Source: VRUE01 sp963780815
GTDB lineage: Bacteria; Actinomycetota; Thermoleophilia; Solirubrobacterales; 70-9
DNA length: 64,000 nt
Direction: 5' to 3'
Assembly: GCA_963780815.1 (NCBI GenBank)
Contig: CAWADG010000007.1
Location: 55,881 to 119,880, forward strand
Shown here: in pieces, positions 50,181 through 60,016 of the stretch
How the letters are laid out: each line of letters begins with the position of its first letter
How positions within the stretch are numbered: position 1 is the first letter of the stretch
Position numbers and translations under genes: made by a program
The notes under the pieces: generated by a model
Seen by the model: the letters and a program-made list of their open reading frames with translations, nothing else
Database searches by the model: none
What the model was told of the DNA's origin: nothing

Positions 50181-50897
50181 CGGTTCCTGCAGGATGATCC
50201 GCCCGTGTGGCGGGATGCCGGCGCAAAGGTTGCTGAGCATGGTGTAGCGGACCCGGAGATGCCGCCGTCTCAAGCGGCGGTTGGCGGTGGCCGGCTTCAG
50301 TCCCCTGAGTCTCGGCACGGAAACCAAGGGTGCGCTCGACCCGACCGTGAAGCTGGCCGAACCGGTGTCAAGCTCCTGCGTCGCGAACTCCGGGCAAGGG
50401 ACCGGCTGCTGGCCCTCGGCAGGCGGCGGGCAATAGGGACCTCGCTGCAGATAGACGGTCACCCCATAGGTGCCTCTGCACCAACCATCAGCTGGTGGCG
50501 TCAGCGTGATCTGTTCCAACGCTCCGGCCGTGCCGCTGTCAATGGCAGGTGGCTGAGCTGCCGCGCAGGAGCTCCCGGTGCCAGGCGGGGCGGTGACCTG
50601 GACCCGGTATTCGATCGCCATGACGCCTGCGTGGCCCGGCGCCTCGCGCAGGGTAAAGGTCAGGGTGAAGACTGTGAGCACGCTGCCGTAGGTTGGCTGA
50701 ATCTGGGGGTGGGTGAGCTCGCTGCTTGGAGGGCTCGTCGTCCCTGCGGTTTCCTGGGAGGGTGACACCGTGAGGGGTGTCGCGGTCCCCACACCCGTAG
50801 CCATTCCGCTCCCCTTGCCCTGGCCCTCGGCGACTGCGGCCAACGCTGCCCCGGCGAGCACCGCCAGGATCAGGACAATTCCATGACGGAAGCTCAT
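50118..50897 (-). CDS. Secreted protein with C-terminal PASTA domain
   Basis: 259 residues from ATG at 50897. Signal peptide SFRHGIVLILAVLAGAALAA; a Thr/Ser/Pro-rich linker; a beta-rich module (FTLREAPGHAGVMAIEYRVQ); and a PASTA unit at the end (VSVPRLRGLKPATANRRLRR, then GRIILQEPAPGAKVPRGSRV). PASTA domains bind cell-wall muropeptides or help wall-linked proteins. Here there is no kinase or PBP attached, so it may dock on the wall. About six cysteines imply disulfides outside the cell. Confidence 0.75.
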   Translation of the reverse strand: MSFRHGIVLILAVLAGAALAAVAEGQGKGSGMATGVGTATPLTVSPSQETAGTTSPPSSELTHPQIQPTYGSVLTVFTLTFTLREAPGHAGVMAIEYRVQVTAPPGTGSSCAAAQPPAIDSGTAGALEQITLTPPADGWCRGTYGVTVYLQRGPYCPPPAEGQQPVPCPEFATQELDTGSASFTVGSSAPLVSVPRLRGLKPATANRRLRRRHLRVRYTMLSNLCAGIPPHGRIILQEPAPGAKVPRGSRVLVQTSCGS

Positions 50898-51104
50898 GCG
50901 TCGATCGTACTCGCGCCCCGCGAGTCGACCGGCCGCAGATTGCCTTCCTGTCCATGCCGGAGCCATTCCTATGTCGTGGTTTTCGCGCGCGGGGCCTTGG
51001 TCTGGCTGAAATTGTTTGGTCCGATTGCGGTGAACAGCCAGAAACCGCTCTAACAAGCCGAAGACAATTTCAGCTAGACCCGACTCCAGCAGGAGTTGTT
51101 GAGG

Positions 51105-51480
51105 GGGAGGGCTGCTTCGCCGACTCCGAGCAGCGGGCCGCCGCCTGGGAGGCGCACTATGGCGAGCTGAGCGGGATGAGTGGCATCCCCGGCAACCGAT
51201 GTTGGGGGCTGGTGGCGCTACGAGGCCCCACAGCTCTCTCGGAGACCGGCCGCCGATCAGCCGCGTTCACAACGTCCGTGGGTAGGACACCTAGCGGCCC
51301 GAGAGCCACGAGGAGCAGATCCTCTACCTGGCCCGCCGGGGAGACCTCGAACCTCGCGAGTTCGCCGCGCTGGAACAGGAGTCAGCCGAAGCCGAGGCCC
51401 GGATCGGCACCATCGTCGAGGTCGCCGCCGACCCGGCGACGGCCAGCTTCTATGAGCGGGTCAGCGAGGCGCTGCCGTGA
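51105..51480 (+). pseudogene. Multi-frameshift remnant of a hypothetical gene
   Basis: Coding-like pieces lie in three frames in order: EQRAAAWEAHYGELSGMSGI, then WWRYEAPQLS, then ESHEEQILYLARRGDLEPRE and ATASFYERVSEALP before the TGA at 51478. Together they look like one protein of about 120 residues with two or more indels. The stretch 50898-51104 between it and the PASTA gene holds no gene I can support. Confidence 0.5.
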
Positions 51481-51484
51481 CCGT

Positions 51485-52367
51485 CTAGGTGTAGATGCCA
51501 GCCACGTTGTTCCCGGTCAACTCCCGCAGTCGCTCAATCGGCGGCCGGTGACCGAGGGCGCCATGTCTTCGCCTGAAGTTGTAGCGCTCGATCCAGCCCG
51601 AGAGGCCGCGGCCCTCTCGGGTGAGCTGCCGTAGACGGCGCGCATAGTGCCCTCTCGCGCGGCATCGTGCGGATGCAAGACACAGGCCTTGCCGTTGGTC
51701 TGGGGCCGGTAGGGCTGGGTGCGGATGTGCTTGAGCCCGAGCGCCCTGCAGGCGAGCGCGTGGGCGGCGGAGACGTAGGCGGAGCCGTTGTCGGTCATCA
51801 CCCGCTGCACGCCGATCCCGTGGGAGCGGTAGAAGGCGAGTGCTCGTTTCAGGAAGCCGATCGCCGTGGTGGCCTTCTCGTCGGGAAGGACCTCGACGTA
51901 GGCGAGGCGGGTGGCATCGTCGACGCAGACGTGCACCCGCTCCCAGCCGGTTTGCAGGCGGCGCACCCCCTCTGCGTCGGTCTTGGTGCGGCCTTCCTTG
52001 GCCCAGCTGCGCCCGAGCACGCGATGCCCTGCCCCGTGAGGGCCGATCCGGCCGAGCTTCTTGACGTCGATATGGATCAGCTCGCCGGGCCGCCGCCGCT
52101 CGTAGCGGCGCATGGGCTCTTCGGGCTCAAAGCGGGAGAGCTTGCCGAGGCCGATCCGCTTCAGCACCGCCGCGACGGTCGAGGTCGCCATCTCCAGGGT
52201 CTCGGCGATCTCGGGGCCGGTCAGCCGCAACCGCCGCAGCGCCGCGATCGCCTCGACGCGGTCGGGCGGGGTGGCGTTGTGGATTCGTCGGGGGGCGGAG
52301 CTTCGATCGAGCAGGCCCGCCTCTCCTTCGGCCCGGTAGCGGCGCACCCACTTGCCGGCCGTCCTCA
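51485..52367 (-). pseudogene. IS481-like transposase relic
   Basis: Rev-strand frame VRTAGKWVRRYRAEGEAGLL, GELIHIDVKKLGRIGPHGAG, VCVDDATRLAYVEVLPDEKA and MTDNGSAYVSAAHALACRAL is the DDE core (first two Asp residues seen). After QPYRPQTNGKA the frame breaks; the true C-terminus (WIERYNFRRRHGALGHRPPI, stop at 51485) is in another frame, with further indels between. The N-terminal HTH is missing. It cannot be active. Confidence 0.8.
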
Positions 52368-52531
52368 CGCTTGCCGGCGTCGACCTCGGCCTGGTTCACC
52401 CAGTTGCGCAGGGTCTGGTCGGAGACGCCGAGGTCCTCAGCTACCTGGCGGATCGACTCGCCCGAGTTCTTGACGAGGCGGATCGCCTCAGCTCGGAACT
52501 CCGGCGGGTAGGGCGGTCTGGTTCGTGGCAC
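52368..52531 (-). pseudogene. IS3-type OrfA N-terminus fused out of frame to the IS481 relic
   Basis: From GTG at 52531, with AAAGGAG upstream, the frame reads YPPEFRAEAIRLVKNSGESI and LGVSDQTLRNWVNQAEVDAG, the opening helix-turn-helix of IS3-family OrfA proteins. It breaks after GKRE, exactly where IS481 sequence begins. So an IS3-type head was joined to an IS481-type body, out of frame. Either two nested insertions with a deletion, or a recombination product. Confidence 0.65.
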
Positions 52532-52600
52532 TTTGACTCCTTTCGGAGGAGCTTTGCTCCCCTGCGGTCAAGTGTCCACGAAAGCGGGTCAGGCCCAGTC

Positions 52601-53023
52601 ATAGGTCTCCTGACAGAGTCGCAGACATCCCGGCGATCATCGGAAATATGGGTCGAGGATCGCCCGTTCTTGCAGCGGCATCCAGAGATCTTTGGGCTCA
52701 GTACCGACGCGATCGCCGCGCAGCGGGTACGTGTCGCTCTCGACGCCCAAGGCAGGCTGCTTGGCTTCTGCACGATCTGCCCACGACCTGATGGGGCATG
52801 CGAGCTCGAAGATCTGTTCGTCGAGCCCAGCTCTATGAGGAGCGGCGTCGGACGCGCGCTCGTTGAAGATGCCGCCGCACGCGCTACGCGAACTGGTCAC
52901 CGCCTGATGACGGTCGTCCCAGGGGATCGGACCCTTCCCTTCTACGAACAGCTCGGGTTCGTCGTCGGCGAACGTGTGCAAACCCAGTTCGCGCGAGCGC
53001 TCCGGCTGTGGCGCAGCTCTTGA
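52601..53023 (+). pseudogene. GNAT acetyltransferase, N-terminus cut by the IS remnants
   Basis: The frame SRRSSEIWVEDRPFLQRHPE to the stop is a GNAT domain with LFVEPSSMRSGVGRALVEDA (acetyl-CoA loop) and FYEQLGFVVGERVQTQFARA. It lacks the first strand and a start codon; upstream, the frame runs straight into IS sequence. About 20-30 residues appear lost. The product is unlikely unless a new start was gained. Confidence 0.7.
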
Positions 53024-53167
53024 CCGGCGCCCTCAAGCCTGCCCTCGGCAGCCGCGGCCCTGCCAAAGACTTCGCCCTGTGCAACTGCCGCATGCCCACA
53101 TCTCGCCGCCAAACAGCAGCATGGCACGGCGGCGGAGGCAACAGACTGAAGCTCCCGCGCCGTGCTG

Positions 53168-54820
53168 CTACTGCACGACCCGCAGCTTCACGAGGCGGGT
53201 CGTGCTGGAGCCTTTGACGCGGACGGTCTCCTTGACGAGCACGCTTCGGGCGGCGGCAAGCTTTTTCGCGAACGCCTCCTTGGGGTGAAGCGAGACGATC
53301 GCCGAGCGACCTGCCTTCAGCTTGACCTTGGCCAAGCCGCTCTCGGCCTTCGGCGCCTTGCCGCGCTTCGGCTTGCTGGCGATAACCTGGAGCTTGAAGC
53401 CGCAGCCTCTGGCGCCTGCGCTTCTCGCGCACCGGACCCTGACTCCCGGGTAGGCGATCGTGACCGTCCCAGTGGTTTGGGCCGAAGGATTGCCGTCGCA
53501 GACGGCGGACGAGCTGACGTAGAAGAAGGTCTCCGAGGTCGAGCAGCCTTCGGCGTCGCTCTCTCGCAGCGAGACCCGGTAGGTCCCGGGGGAGGCGAAT
53601 ACGTGGGAGGCCACCGGAGAGCCGACGGTCTGGCCCTGCCCGTCGCCGAAGGACCAGGCATAGGCGGTGATCGGGCTATCTGGATCCTTGGAGGCGGCGG
53701 CGTCGAGGGTGACTGGGACGCCCGGCCGAGCTCGGGACGCGGTGAACGAGGCGGCAGGAGGCTGGTCGGGGGCGATCGCGACGGCGACCGGATTGGCTCC
53801 GGCGGCGATCAACCTGTTGCCGTCGGGCACTTCAATCGTGCGGTCGGTGGCGGTGTCGATCACTGAGACGCCACTGGCGGTGTTGGCGACGTAGACGAAC
53901 TTGCCGTCCGGGGTGACCGCGAGGCCGAAGGACCCGGTCCCGGCGTTGATCTGGTTGCCGTCGGGCACTTCGATCACTTCGTTGGTCGCGGTATCGATCA
54001 CCGAGACGCCCCCTTTCAGGTGACCAACGAAGACGAACCTGCCGTCGGGAGATATGGCGATCGCACGGGGTTCGGGGCCGACGTGGATCAGCGTCCCTCC
54101 TTCGGGCACTTCGATCGGACGATTGGTCGCGGTGTCGATCACGAAGACGCCGAAGGCGCCGGTGCTGGTGACATAGGCGAACCTGCCATCGGGCGTTATC
54201 GCGATTCCCTGGGCCGAGCTCGGGGCCTGGATCAGCTTGTTGCCTTCCGGGACTTCAATCGTCCGGTTGGTGGCGGTATCGATCACCGAGACGCCGCCGT
54301 TGGCGTTGGCGACATAGGCGAACCTGCCATCGGGCGTGATCGCGATCGCGAAGGCGTTGCCCGTTTTGATCAGCTTGTTCCCGTCGGGCACTTCGATCGT
54401 CCGGTTGGTGGCGGTGTCGATCACCGCGACGCCGCCCACTTCGTGCGTGACGTAGGCGAACCTGCCGTCCGGGGTGATTGCGATCGCGAGGGAACCGGGG
54501 CCGACGTTGACCTGCTTGTTGCCGTCGGGCACTTCGATCGCCCGCTTGGTGGCGGTGTCGATCACCGCGACGCCGCCGCCGTTGGCGACGTAGGCGAACT
54601 TGCCGTCGGGGGTGATCGCGATCCCGCGCGGCGCGAGCCCTGCCTGGATCAGCTTATTGCCGTCCGGGACTTCGATCGCCCGGTTGGTGACGGTGTCGAT
54701 AGCCGAGACGCCGCCCCCGAAGTTTCCGACGTAAGCGATGCGGGCGCTGGCCGACGTGGCGTGCAGAACGACGAGCAGGGCGATGGCGGTAAGGATGACT
54801 GTGGGGCGGGGGATGCGCAT
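53168..54820 (-). CDS. Secreted seven-bladed beta-propeller (YVTN-type) with PKD domain
   Basis: 550 residues from ATG at 54820. Signal peptide VILTAIALLVVLHATSASA. Then seven near-identical 45-48-residue units around FAYVANANGGVSVIDTATNR and TIEVPDGNKLI, one per propeller blade, followed by a PKD-like domain (YAWSFGDGQGQTVGSPVASH) and a C-terminal basic tail. It is a surface or periplasmic binding protein, often of the YVTN class. The DNA repeats (about 53.78-54.75 kb) are similar enough to recombine, so blade number may vary between strains. Confidence 0.85.
   Translation of the reverse strand: MRIPRPTVILTAIALLVVLHATSASARIAYVGNFGGGVSAIDTVTNRAIEVPDGNKLIQAGLAPRGIAITPDGKFAYVANGGGVAVIDTATKRAIEVPDGNKQVNVGPGSLAIAITPDGRFAYVTHEVGGVAVIDTATNRTIEVPDGNKLIKTGNAFAIAITPDGRFAYVANANGGVSVIDTATNRTIEVPEGNKLIQAPSSAQGIAITPDGRFAYVTSTGAFGVFVIDTATNRPIEVPEGGTLIHVGPEPRAIAISPDGRFVFVGHLKGGVSVIDTATNEVIEVPDGNQINAGTGSFGLAVTPDGKFVYVANTASGVSVIDTATDRTIEVPDGNRLIAAGANPVAVAIAPDQPPAASFTASRARPGVPVTLDAAASKDPDSPITAYAWSFGDGQGQTVGSPVASHVFASPGTYRVSLRESDAEGCSTSETFFYVSSSAVCDGNPSAQTTGTVTIAYPGVRVRCARSAGARGCGFKLQVIASKPKRGKAPKAESGLAKVKLKAGRSAIVSLHPKEAFAKKLAAARSVLVKETVRVKGSSTTRLVKLRVVQ
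53780..54750 (-). repeat. Tandem coding repeats of the propeller gene
   Basis: Seven tandem units of about 138-144 bases, each containing words like GTGTCGATCAC and GGCACTTCGATC in the same phase. Unit-to-unit identity is high, so recent expansion or gene conversion is likely. Confidence 0.7.
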
Positions 54821-55031
54821 TGGATGGCGGGCACCCGGCAAGTGAAGTAAAGGCAACTCCGTTAAACCGGGCCGAATGCGGTTGGGGGTAGTACGGTCGG
54901 GGGACCTGGCAAGTTCAAGGGGATGATCCCCGTAGCCCGCTCGCATCGAGTCCTTGGTCTCTCAGCCCTAGTACGAGCTCTGTCTGGTGAAGGCCTAAGA
55001 TCCCGTCTTACTCAAGGACTATGTAAACCTT

Positions 55032-56618
55032 TCAGCGCCGCGGAAGCGAGATCGGGAGGCGCACCGGCACGGAAACGTTTCCGGCCGCGTCGCGAGCGCT
55101 GAGCACCAGCACGTAGGTGCCCGGGCGCACCCGCTGCCTGCGGATCGGGGTGGCGAGCGTGAGCCGGCCGTCGCCGGCCGCGATCGGGCGGGTGAGGCTG
55201 AGGAGGGGCTTGCGGCCATGCCGCCGCAGGATCGTCAGCGAGAGCTTTGCCGCCTCGTTGCAGGCGAAGCGGACGAGCCTGCGCCGCGGCGCGAAGGAGA
55301 CGTGACTCAGCATCGGGCTGCTTTCATCTCCCCCGGTCTCTCCCCCGGTCACCAGCTCGCTCGGCGCGCTCACCACCGAGGTGGCGCCGCCCACGTTGGT
55401 CGCGGTGACCCTGACCATGATTCGCAGGCCGGCATCGGCCGCGACGGGCGCGTAGCGGTTGGCATCGGTCGTTCCCGCGATCGGCGCGCAGCGCGAGGCT
55501 TCCACCGCGAATTCAACCGCAGCCGGGCACCTCAGCCAGGCATAGTGGAACTCGACGGGGTCGCCTTTCCAGCCGCCGGTCGTCGCGCTCAGTAGGCCGC
55601 CCACCGTCGGCGATCCGCTCAGCACCGGCGGGCCCGTGCTCGAGGGAGGAGCCACCACGGTGAAGGTCGCTTCGTTGGAGGAGACCTGACCGGCGCCGTC
55701 GGTGACCGTCACCGCCGCGGTATGGGTCCCCGGGGCGAGGCCGGTCGTGTCGATGGTGAACCGCGATTGGAAGCTCGCGGCGCACGGTACGAGGGCCGTG
55801 TATGGCTGGCGACATGCTCCGCCGTTCAGCGCTTCGAGGAACTGGGCGGGGACGCCGTCGATGTCGAGCCTCGCGTTCGCGACGCCCGCACCGCTGTCGC
55901 TCGTGCTGAATTCGAGCTCCCTGGGCCCTGGGACCGGCGGGGATTTGAGAAGTGAGCCCGCCAGCGTGGGCGCCGTCGGAGGGCTGGGGTCTTCGAGCTT
56001 GACCACGGGGCTCTGCAGAACCACCCCGTAGCGCCGGAAGCTTCCACAGGGGTTTTCCCCACCCGAGGGCTTCAGGCAGCCGAAGATGCTGGTGAGCGTC
56101 TGCACGCCATGGCCGACGGTCCCGGCGATGTCGAAGCTCTCGTGCGCCGTCGGCGGGTTCGTGAAATCCCCGTTCGGATCGGGGTTGGACTGCCGGGACT
56201 CGAACACGGCCCCCTGGCCGCCGAGGGCGTCGTTGACGCGCAGCTCCCAGCGGGTTTGTTCGGCAAACCAAACCCCCGTATAGGTCCTGAAGGCTTCAAA
56301 TCCGACGATCGACGTGCCCTGCGGCGCCTTCAGCTGCCACGCCCTCGTGCCGTCCACGATCAGTTCCGAGAGGGGCGGATTGGGCACATTTGGCAGCGTC
56401 GCCTGCTGGACGATCGATTCGTTCGTCGAACAGAGGGTCTGCTGCACAAGGTTCCTGGGCTGATCGTTGATCGTCGTCAGGGGAGGCGTTTCGGTGGTGC
56501 AGAAGTGGACGGCGTAGACCGCCGCGGAGGCTGGCTGTGCGCCGACCGCCGCACCAATCGATACCGCAGCCAGAGCAAGTGGAAGGAGAGCCCCCATGCC
56601 GCGCTGGGATCGCTGCAT
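55032..56618 (-). CDS. Large secreted protein with Ig-like modules
   Basis: 528 residues from ATG. Signal peptide LLPLALAAVSIGAAVGAQPA. N-terminal domain of about 190 residues with Trp/Phe and paired Cys (AWQLKAPQGTSIVGFEAFRT, FGCLKPSGGENPCGSFRRYG). Two beta-sandwich modules follow (THTAAVTVTDGAGQVSSNEA; VRVTATNVGGATSVVSAPSE) and a closing Bacterial-Ig or filamin-like part (VSFAPRRRLVRFACNEAAKL). This composition is typical of Solirubrobacterales exported proteins of unknown role. Confidence 0.7.
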   Translation of the reverse strand: MQRSQRGMGALLPLALAAVSIGAAVGAQPASAAVYAVHFCTTETPPLTTINDQPRNLVQQTLCSTNESIVQQATLPNVPNPPLSELIVDGTRAWQLKAPQGTSIVGFEAFRTYTGVWFAEQTRWELRVNDALGGQGAVFESRQSNPDPNGDFTNPPTAHESFDIAGTVGHGVQTLTSIFGCLKPSGGENPCGSFRRYGVVLQSPVVKLEDPSPPTAPTLAGSLLKSPPVPGPRELEFSTSDSGAGVANARLDIDGVPAQFLEALNGGACRQPYTALVPCAASFQSRFTIDTTGLAPGTHTAAVTVTDGAGQVSSNEATFTVVAPPSSTGPPVLSGSPTVGGLLSATTGGWKGDPVEFHYAWLRCPAAVEFAVEASRCAPIAGTTDANRYAPVAADAGLRIMVRVTATNVGGATSVVSAPSELVTGGETGGDESSPMLSHVSFAPRRRLVRFACNEAAKLSLTILRRHGRKPLLSLTRPIAAGDGRLTLATPIRRQRVRPGTYVLVLSARDAAGNVSVPVRLPISLPRR

Positions 56619-57112
56619 ATGAGTGGATACGCACAGCGCCGTGACTGCGTTCAGAGCTGAGGGGATTCTTGAGCGGACCTAGGCGCCGGCCGGCGCCAGC
56701 TCGGCCAGCGCCTCCTCCGGCAAGGTCCACCTGTGAGCTTGCTCTCTTTGCCATCTCCGATCAGCACGTCCTCGAAGGCGAGTGTCCACTTTCGCCCTTC
56801 GATGCTCTGTGACATAGGGACCGGGCGACAACCGAGGCCCGATCTTCGAGTCCAAAACGGAAGGAGGCGGGCGCAGTGCCACGCGCAACTGTTCGCGCAC
56901 ACGTTTTTAGCTCTCTGGGGCGTTTGCCGCTACGACCCTTGCTCATGCCCATCTGCGAGGCATCGATGACGTCACGACGGGCCGAGGTTCAGCGCGATCA
57001 GCGCCGTCCTGCGTGCCGGCCTGACCTTGCCAATCGCCGGGCACCCGACTGGCAAGCGACCCGGAGCCGCGATCCCGCATCACAGCAGCGATCGCGGCCC
57101 TTGCGCCGCGCA
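56619..57112. other. Gene-poor stretch with a possible broken ORF
   Basis: No intact gene. On the minus strand EGRKWTLAFEDVLIGDGKES and HRWTLPEEALAELAPAGA lie in two frames about 56680-56830 and could be one frameshifted fragment. Nothing else is evident. Confidence 0.3.
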
Positions 57113-57113
57113 C

Positions 57114-57149
57114 GACTCAAGGTTGAAGGTTCGAGTCCTTCACGGCCCA
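57114..57149 (+). other. 3' end of a tRNA (T arm and acceptor), remnant
   Basis: T arm GAAGG-TTCGAGT-CCTTC, then acceptor ACGGCCC and discriminator A. No matching anticodon arm or 5' half precedes it. The isoacceptor cannot be named; the acceptor fits several GGGCCGT-starting tRNAs. The fragment points right, opposite to the tRNA-Cys fragment at 42.9 kb. Confidence 0.6.
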
Positions 57150-57295
57150 TCGGAAAGCGGCATTAGAAAGCCAAATAGAGGCGCTGGAAAGCCGGCGTCG
57201 GTGGCTTGGGTCAACGTCGGGGTCAACAAGGCGCAGGCGCGGTGTCCGGGTGTCCATTCCGCTCGATCTTTGGGGAGGAATCCAGATACATCGAT

Positions 57296-57478
57296 TCAGA
57301 GCCGCAACGGCTTGCCGCTCGGTACGACGAGCACCGAGCCGCGCGAACCATCGAGCGTCGTGCGCACGGAGCCGCTCAGCGCGAGCCGGCCAGCAGGGGC
57401 CTCCAGCAGCTTGCCGAGAGCCAGCGCGTCGTCGTCGTTCGCGGTGCCGTCGTAGGAGACGATCAGCTTGGCGCTCAT
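57296..57478 (-). pseudogene. Universal stress protein with an internal deletion
   Basis: 60 residues. The first 25 (MSAKLIVSYDGTANDDDALA) are the start of a UspA domain; the last 25 (VRTTLDGSRGSVLVVPSGKP) are the end of one. The middle of about 80 residues is missing, in frame. The nucleotide pocket cannot form. Confidence 0.5.
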
Positions 57479-57630
57479 GGCGCTCAATCCTGGGGAAGCG
57501 CGGGGTCAGACGCACTAGCCGGTTTGGCTAGGAATCGGCGACCGAGTTTGTCCATCCGACCGACGAAGGTCTACAGCGACCCTGGCGCGCTGCGAACAGT
57601 CCCAAATCTTCCTCGGCATCCTTCACGTAT

Positions 57631-58159
57631 ATGTCCAAGACGCTCTTCCTTCTGCGCCACGCGAAGTCGAGTTGGGACGACCCCAACCTCGCCGATCACG
57701 ATCGCCCGCTGGCTCCTCGGGGACGCCGCGCCTCGCGGCTGATGGCCGCGTATCTGCGAACGCAGCGGATCACCCCTGCGGCAAGTGCTCTGTTCCTCCT
57801 CGGCACGCACCCGTGAGACGCTCGCGCGGATCTCGCCCGGGTTTGCCGGCGAGGTCGAAGCCGAGATCGAGGCCGATCTCTATGGGGCCTCCGCCGGCGA
57901 ACTGCTGGCGAGGCTGCGCAAGGTGTGCAGCACTGTGGAGTCGCTGATGGTGATCGGGCACGCCCCCGCGATTCCGGAGCTTGCCCAGTGTCTCGCCAGT
58001 GGCGGCGCCGACCTCGAGCGGCTGAGCGGGAAGTTCCCAACCGCGGCGCTGGCAACCCTCTCCTTCGAGGGCAGCTGGCAGGCGCTCTCGCCCGGGACGG
58101 CCGAGCTGGTCGACTTCGTGGAGCCGCGCGAGCTGGAGACCTCGCGGCAGGGGAGCTAA
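57631..58159 (+). pseudogene. sixA: SixA-type histidine phosphatase, frameshifted
   Basis: ATG at 57631 gives MSKTLFLLRHAKSSWDDPNL with the catalytic RHAK motif, then PLAPRGRRASRLMAAYLRTQ. Near 57781 the frame changes by one base and continues QVLCSSSARTRETLARISPG, VESLMVIGHAPAIPELAQCL (second His) and FPTAALATLSFEGSWQALSP. Dropping one G gives a normal 175-residue protein. The reading would be intact but for that base. Confidence 0.75.
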
Positions 58160-58323
58160 AGGAGGCTGAGCCAAATCTCGGCTCGGGGGCGTTGGCACCG
58201 ACCGCGACTTGCCGACGCTGTTCGGGGCCGACTAGACGAATCTGCTTCCCGGATTAGAGGAGACTCCCACATAGGCGCTTTGGACTCATAGGCTGGGGCG
58301 CAATCAGCAGGAAGGAGCACTTG

Positions 58324-58707
58324 ATGTCAGATGCAATGCAGGAGGCGCGAGACAAACTTGCCAGCGCAATAGCGGAGATCGACCACGAGAAGGAGAGGCT
58401 GCTGCGGGCGCTTCAGTCCCTGGACACGCGATCGCCCTCCGGAGGGCCCCGCAAACTGCGAGCGCGCCGCTCCAGGCGTCGTAGAGCCAGGAGGGCGCGC
58501 AAAGGCCAGCGCCGGGACCAGTTCTTGGCAGCCGTGGGGGAGCAACCGGGGATTACCGTGCCGCAGGCTGCTAAGAAGATCGGAGTCCGCGCTAGCCAGC
58601 TGTATCCCGTGGCCCGCCGCCTCCACAAAGAGAAAGCGATCACTAAGCGTGGCGCTGGCTACACGATCAAAGCCGAGACGCCCAAGAAATCAGCGAAGGC
58701 CTCCTAA
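58324..58707 (+). CDS. Basic winged-helix-like DNA-binding protein
   Basis: 127 residues from ATG; GGAAGGAG stands eight bases upstream. N-terminal coiled coil (EARDKLASAIAEIDHEKERL), a strongly Arg-rich middle (RRSRRRRARRARKGQRR), and a C-terminal wing-helix (FLAAVGEQPGITVPQAAKKI, VARRLHKEKAITKRGAGYTI) ending with a Lys tail. It resembles small nucleoid-associated or silencing proteins. It may coat the surrounding AT-poor mobile DNA, though that is speculative. Confidence 0.65.
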   Translation: MSDAMQEARDKLASAIAEIDHEKERLLRALQSLDTRSPSGGPRKLRARRSRRRRARRARKGQRRDQFLAAVGEQPGITVPQAAKKIGVRASQLYPVARRLHKEKAITKRGAGYTIKAETPKKSAKAS

Positions 58708-58923
58708 GGGAGGGGATGACGCAACCGCTTTGGTTTCGGTTCGCGCTGAAACCGTGCGCTCGCGCTCTTGTCGCAGCGTACCCGCAGCGACGATTCATGG
58801 CCGGGAGCTCTCTGCTTGCGTCGTCGTCAGCTGAACGGCCTCGTCCGGGTCCCCTTTTCGCCAATTAGATCCGGAGTGCTGGATCTCGCGCAAGGGAGCA
58901 GCCCGCGGGCGTCTGCCATTCCC

Positions 58924-59258
58924 TCAGCGATCCCACTGATGGAAGATGGTCAGCAGCACAGAGTTGATGGATACGACCACGCCCAAGACGACCGCCGCCA
59001 CCGGGCTGGCGGCACCCAGCAAGGCCCCTATCGCGAGACCGAACACGGAGAGCTCGAAGGGGACGCGCGCGGCACGGGCAAGCCTCCGCTTCGAGCTTGG
59101 TGCCGCAAAGGCGCTCAGAGCGCGATCGCCACGGCGGGGGCCACGACCGCCAGCACAACCGGCAGCGCGCCCCCGCCAATGCCGGCGCCCCAGTACGCAA
59201 ACGCGGCGAAGGCAGCGAGCTCGAGGAGGAACTTCACGCCAAGGTTCGCGGACTTCAC
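58924..59258 (-). pseudogene. YrdB/DUF2568 membrane protein, frameshifted
   Basis: From GTG at 59258: VKSANLGVKFLLELAAFAAF, AYWGAGIGGGALPVVLAVVA, then a stop at CTC-TGA. Adding one base (TGG for TG) joins it to SAFAAPSSKRRLARAARVPF and ELSVFGLAIGALLGAASPVA. The whole is a four-helix YrdB-type protein of about 111 residues. The single missing base makes it a pseudogene or a sequencing error. Confidence 0.7.
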
Positions 59259-59596
59259 GTCGACACGCCGGGATTATCGCGGCTGGCGTCGCAGCGGGGC
59301 GTGAACCCGAGCCGGAACGACCTGAACGCGACGTCACTGCCGCTCCTCGCAATTGGGGAGTTCCGTCGAGTCAGCGCGGCACTACCGCTCCTCGTCCAAC
59401 TCGGGCGTCTCGCTGGCTACCCGGCGCGCGCCTCCTTTCGCGCATTGCAGGTCGCTCAGCGCCGACTGCAAGAAGCTCGTGCGACAAGCGAAGCATCCGC
59501 CGGCATCGACGCGAGCAGCTCGACGAGCGCGACGCGCAATGGGGCATGGAAGGCCCCAGAACCCTGATGGCGCAGTGCTTGATAGAAGCTGTCCAG

Positions 59597-60016
59597 TCAG
59601 GCCGGCAGGCCGCGGGCGAGCCGCCTGCTGTTCTCGATGGGCGCAAGCCACGGCTGAGCCGAGCCGCACCAAACCTCAAGGGTGGGCGACAGCCACGAGG
59701 GGTCGTTGAGCGTTCCCGCCTTGATGACCGCGAGCTCCGGCTGCTCGGCCAACAGCGTGACGACGGGCGAGCCGCACTTCGAGCAGAACTGGCGCTGACG
59801 TTCCTCGCCGGAATCAGCCCCCACGGTCACATACGTGGCGAGCGTGTCGCCCCCGACATGGAGCGTTGCGCGCGGGACGACGACGAAGATCGAGAAGGCC
59901 GAGCCTGTCTGGCGCTGGCAGTCCTTGCAGTGGCAGACGACCGTCACCAGGGGCTCGCCGTCGCAGCGGTAGGTCAGGCGTCCGCACAGGCAACGCCCGT
60001 CGAGTAGGCCGGACAT
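59597..60016 (-). CDS. GFA/CENP-V-fold zinc protein
   Basis: 139 residues from ATG at 60016. Zn ligands lie in GRCLCGRLTYRC, VVCHCKDCQRQTGSAF and FCSKCGSPVVTLLAEQPELA, the ligand set of glutathione-dependent formaldehyde-activating enzymes. The fold is widely reused and most members have unknown function, so a role in formaldehyde metabolism should not be assumed. The region 59259-59596 between it and the YrdB gene holds no gene I can support. Confidence 0.85.
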   Translation of the reverse strand: MSGLLDGRCLCGRLTYRCDGEPLVTVVCHCKDCQRQTGSAFSIFVVVPRATLHVGGDTLATYVTVGADSGEERQRQFCSKCGSPVVTLLAEQPELAVIKAGTLNDPSWLSPTLEVWCGSAQPWLAPIENSRRLARGLPA

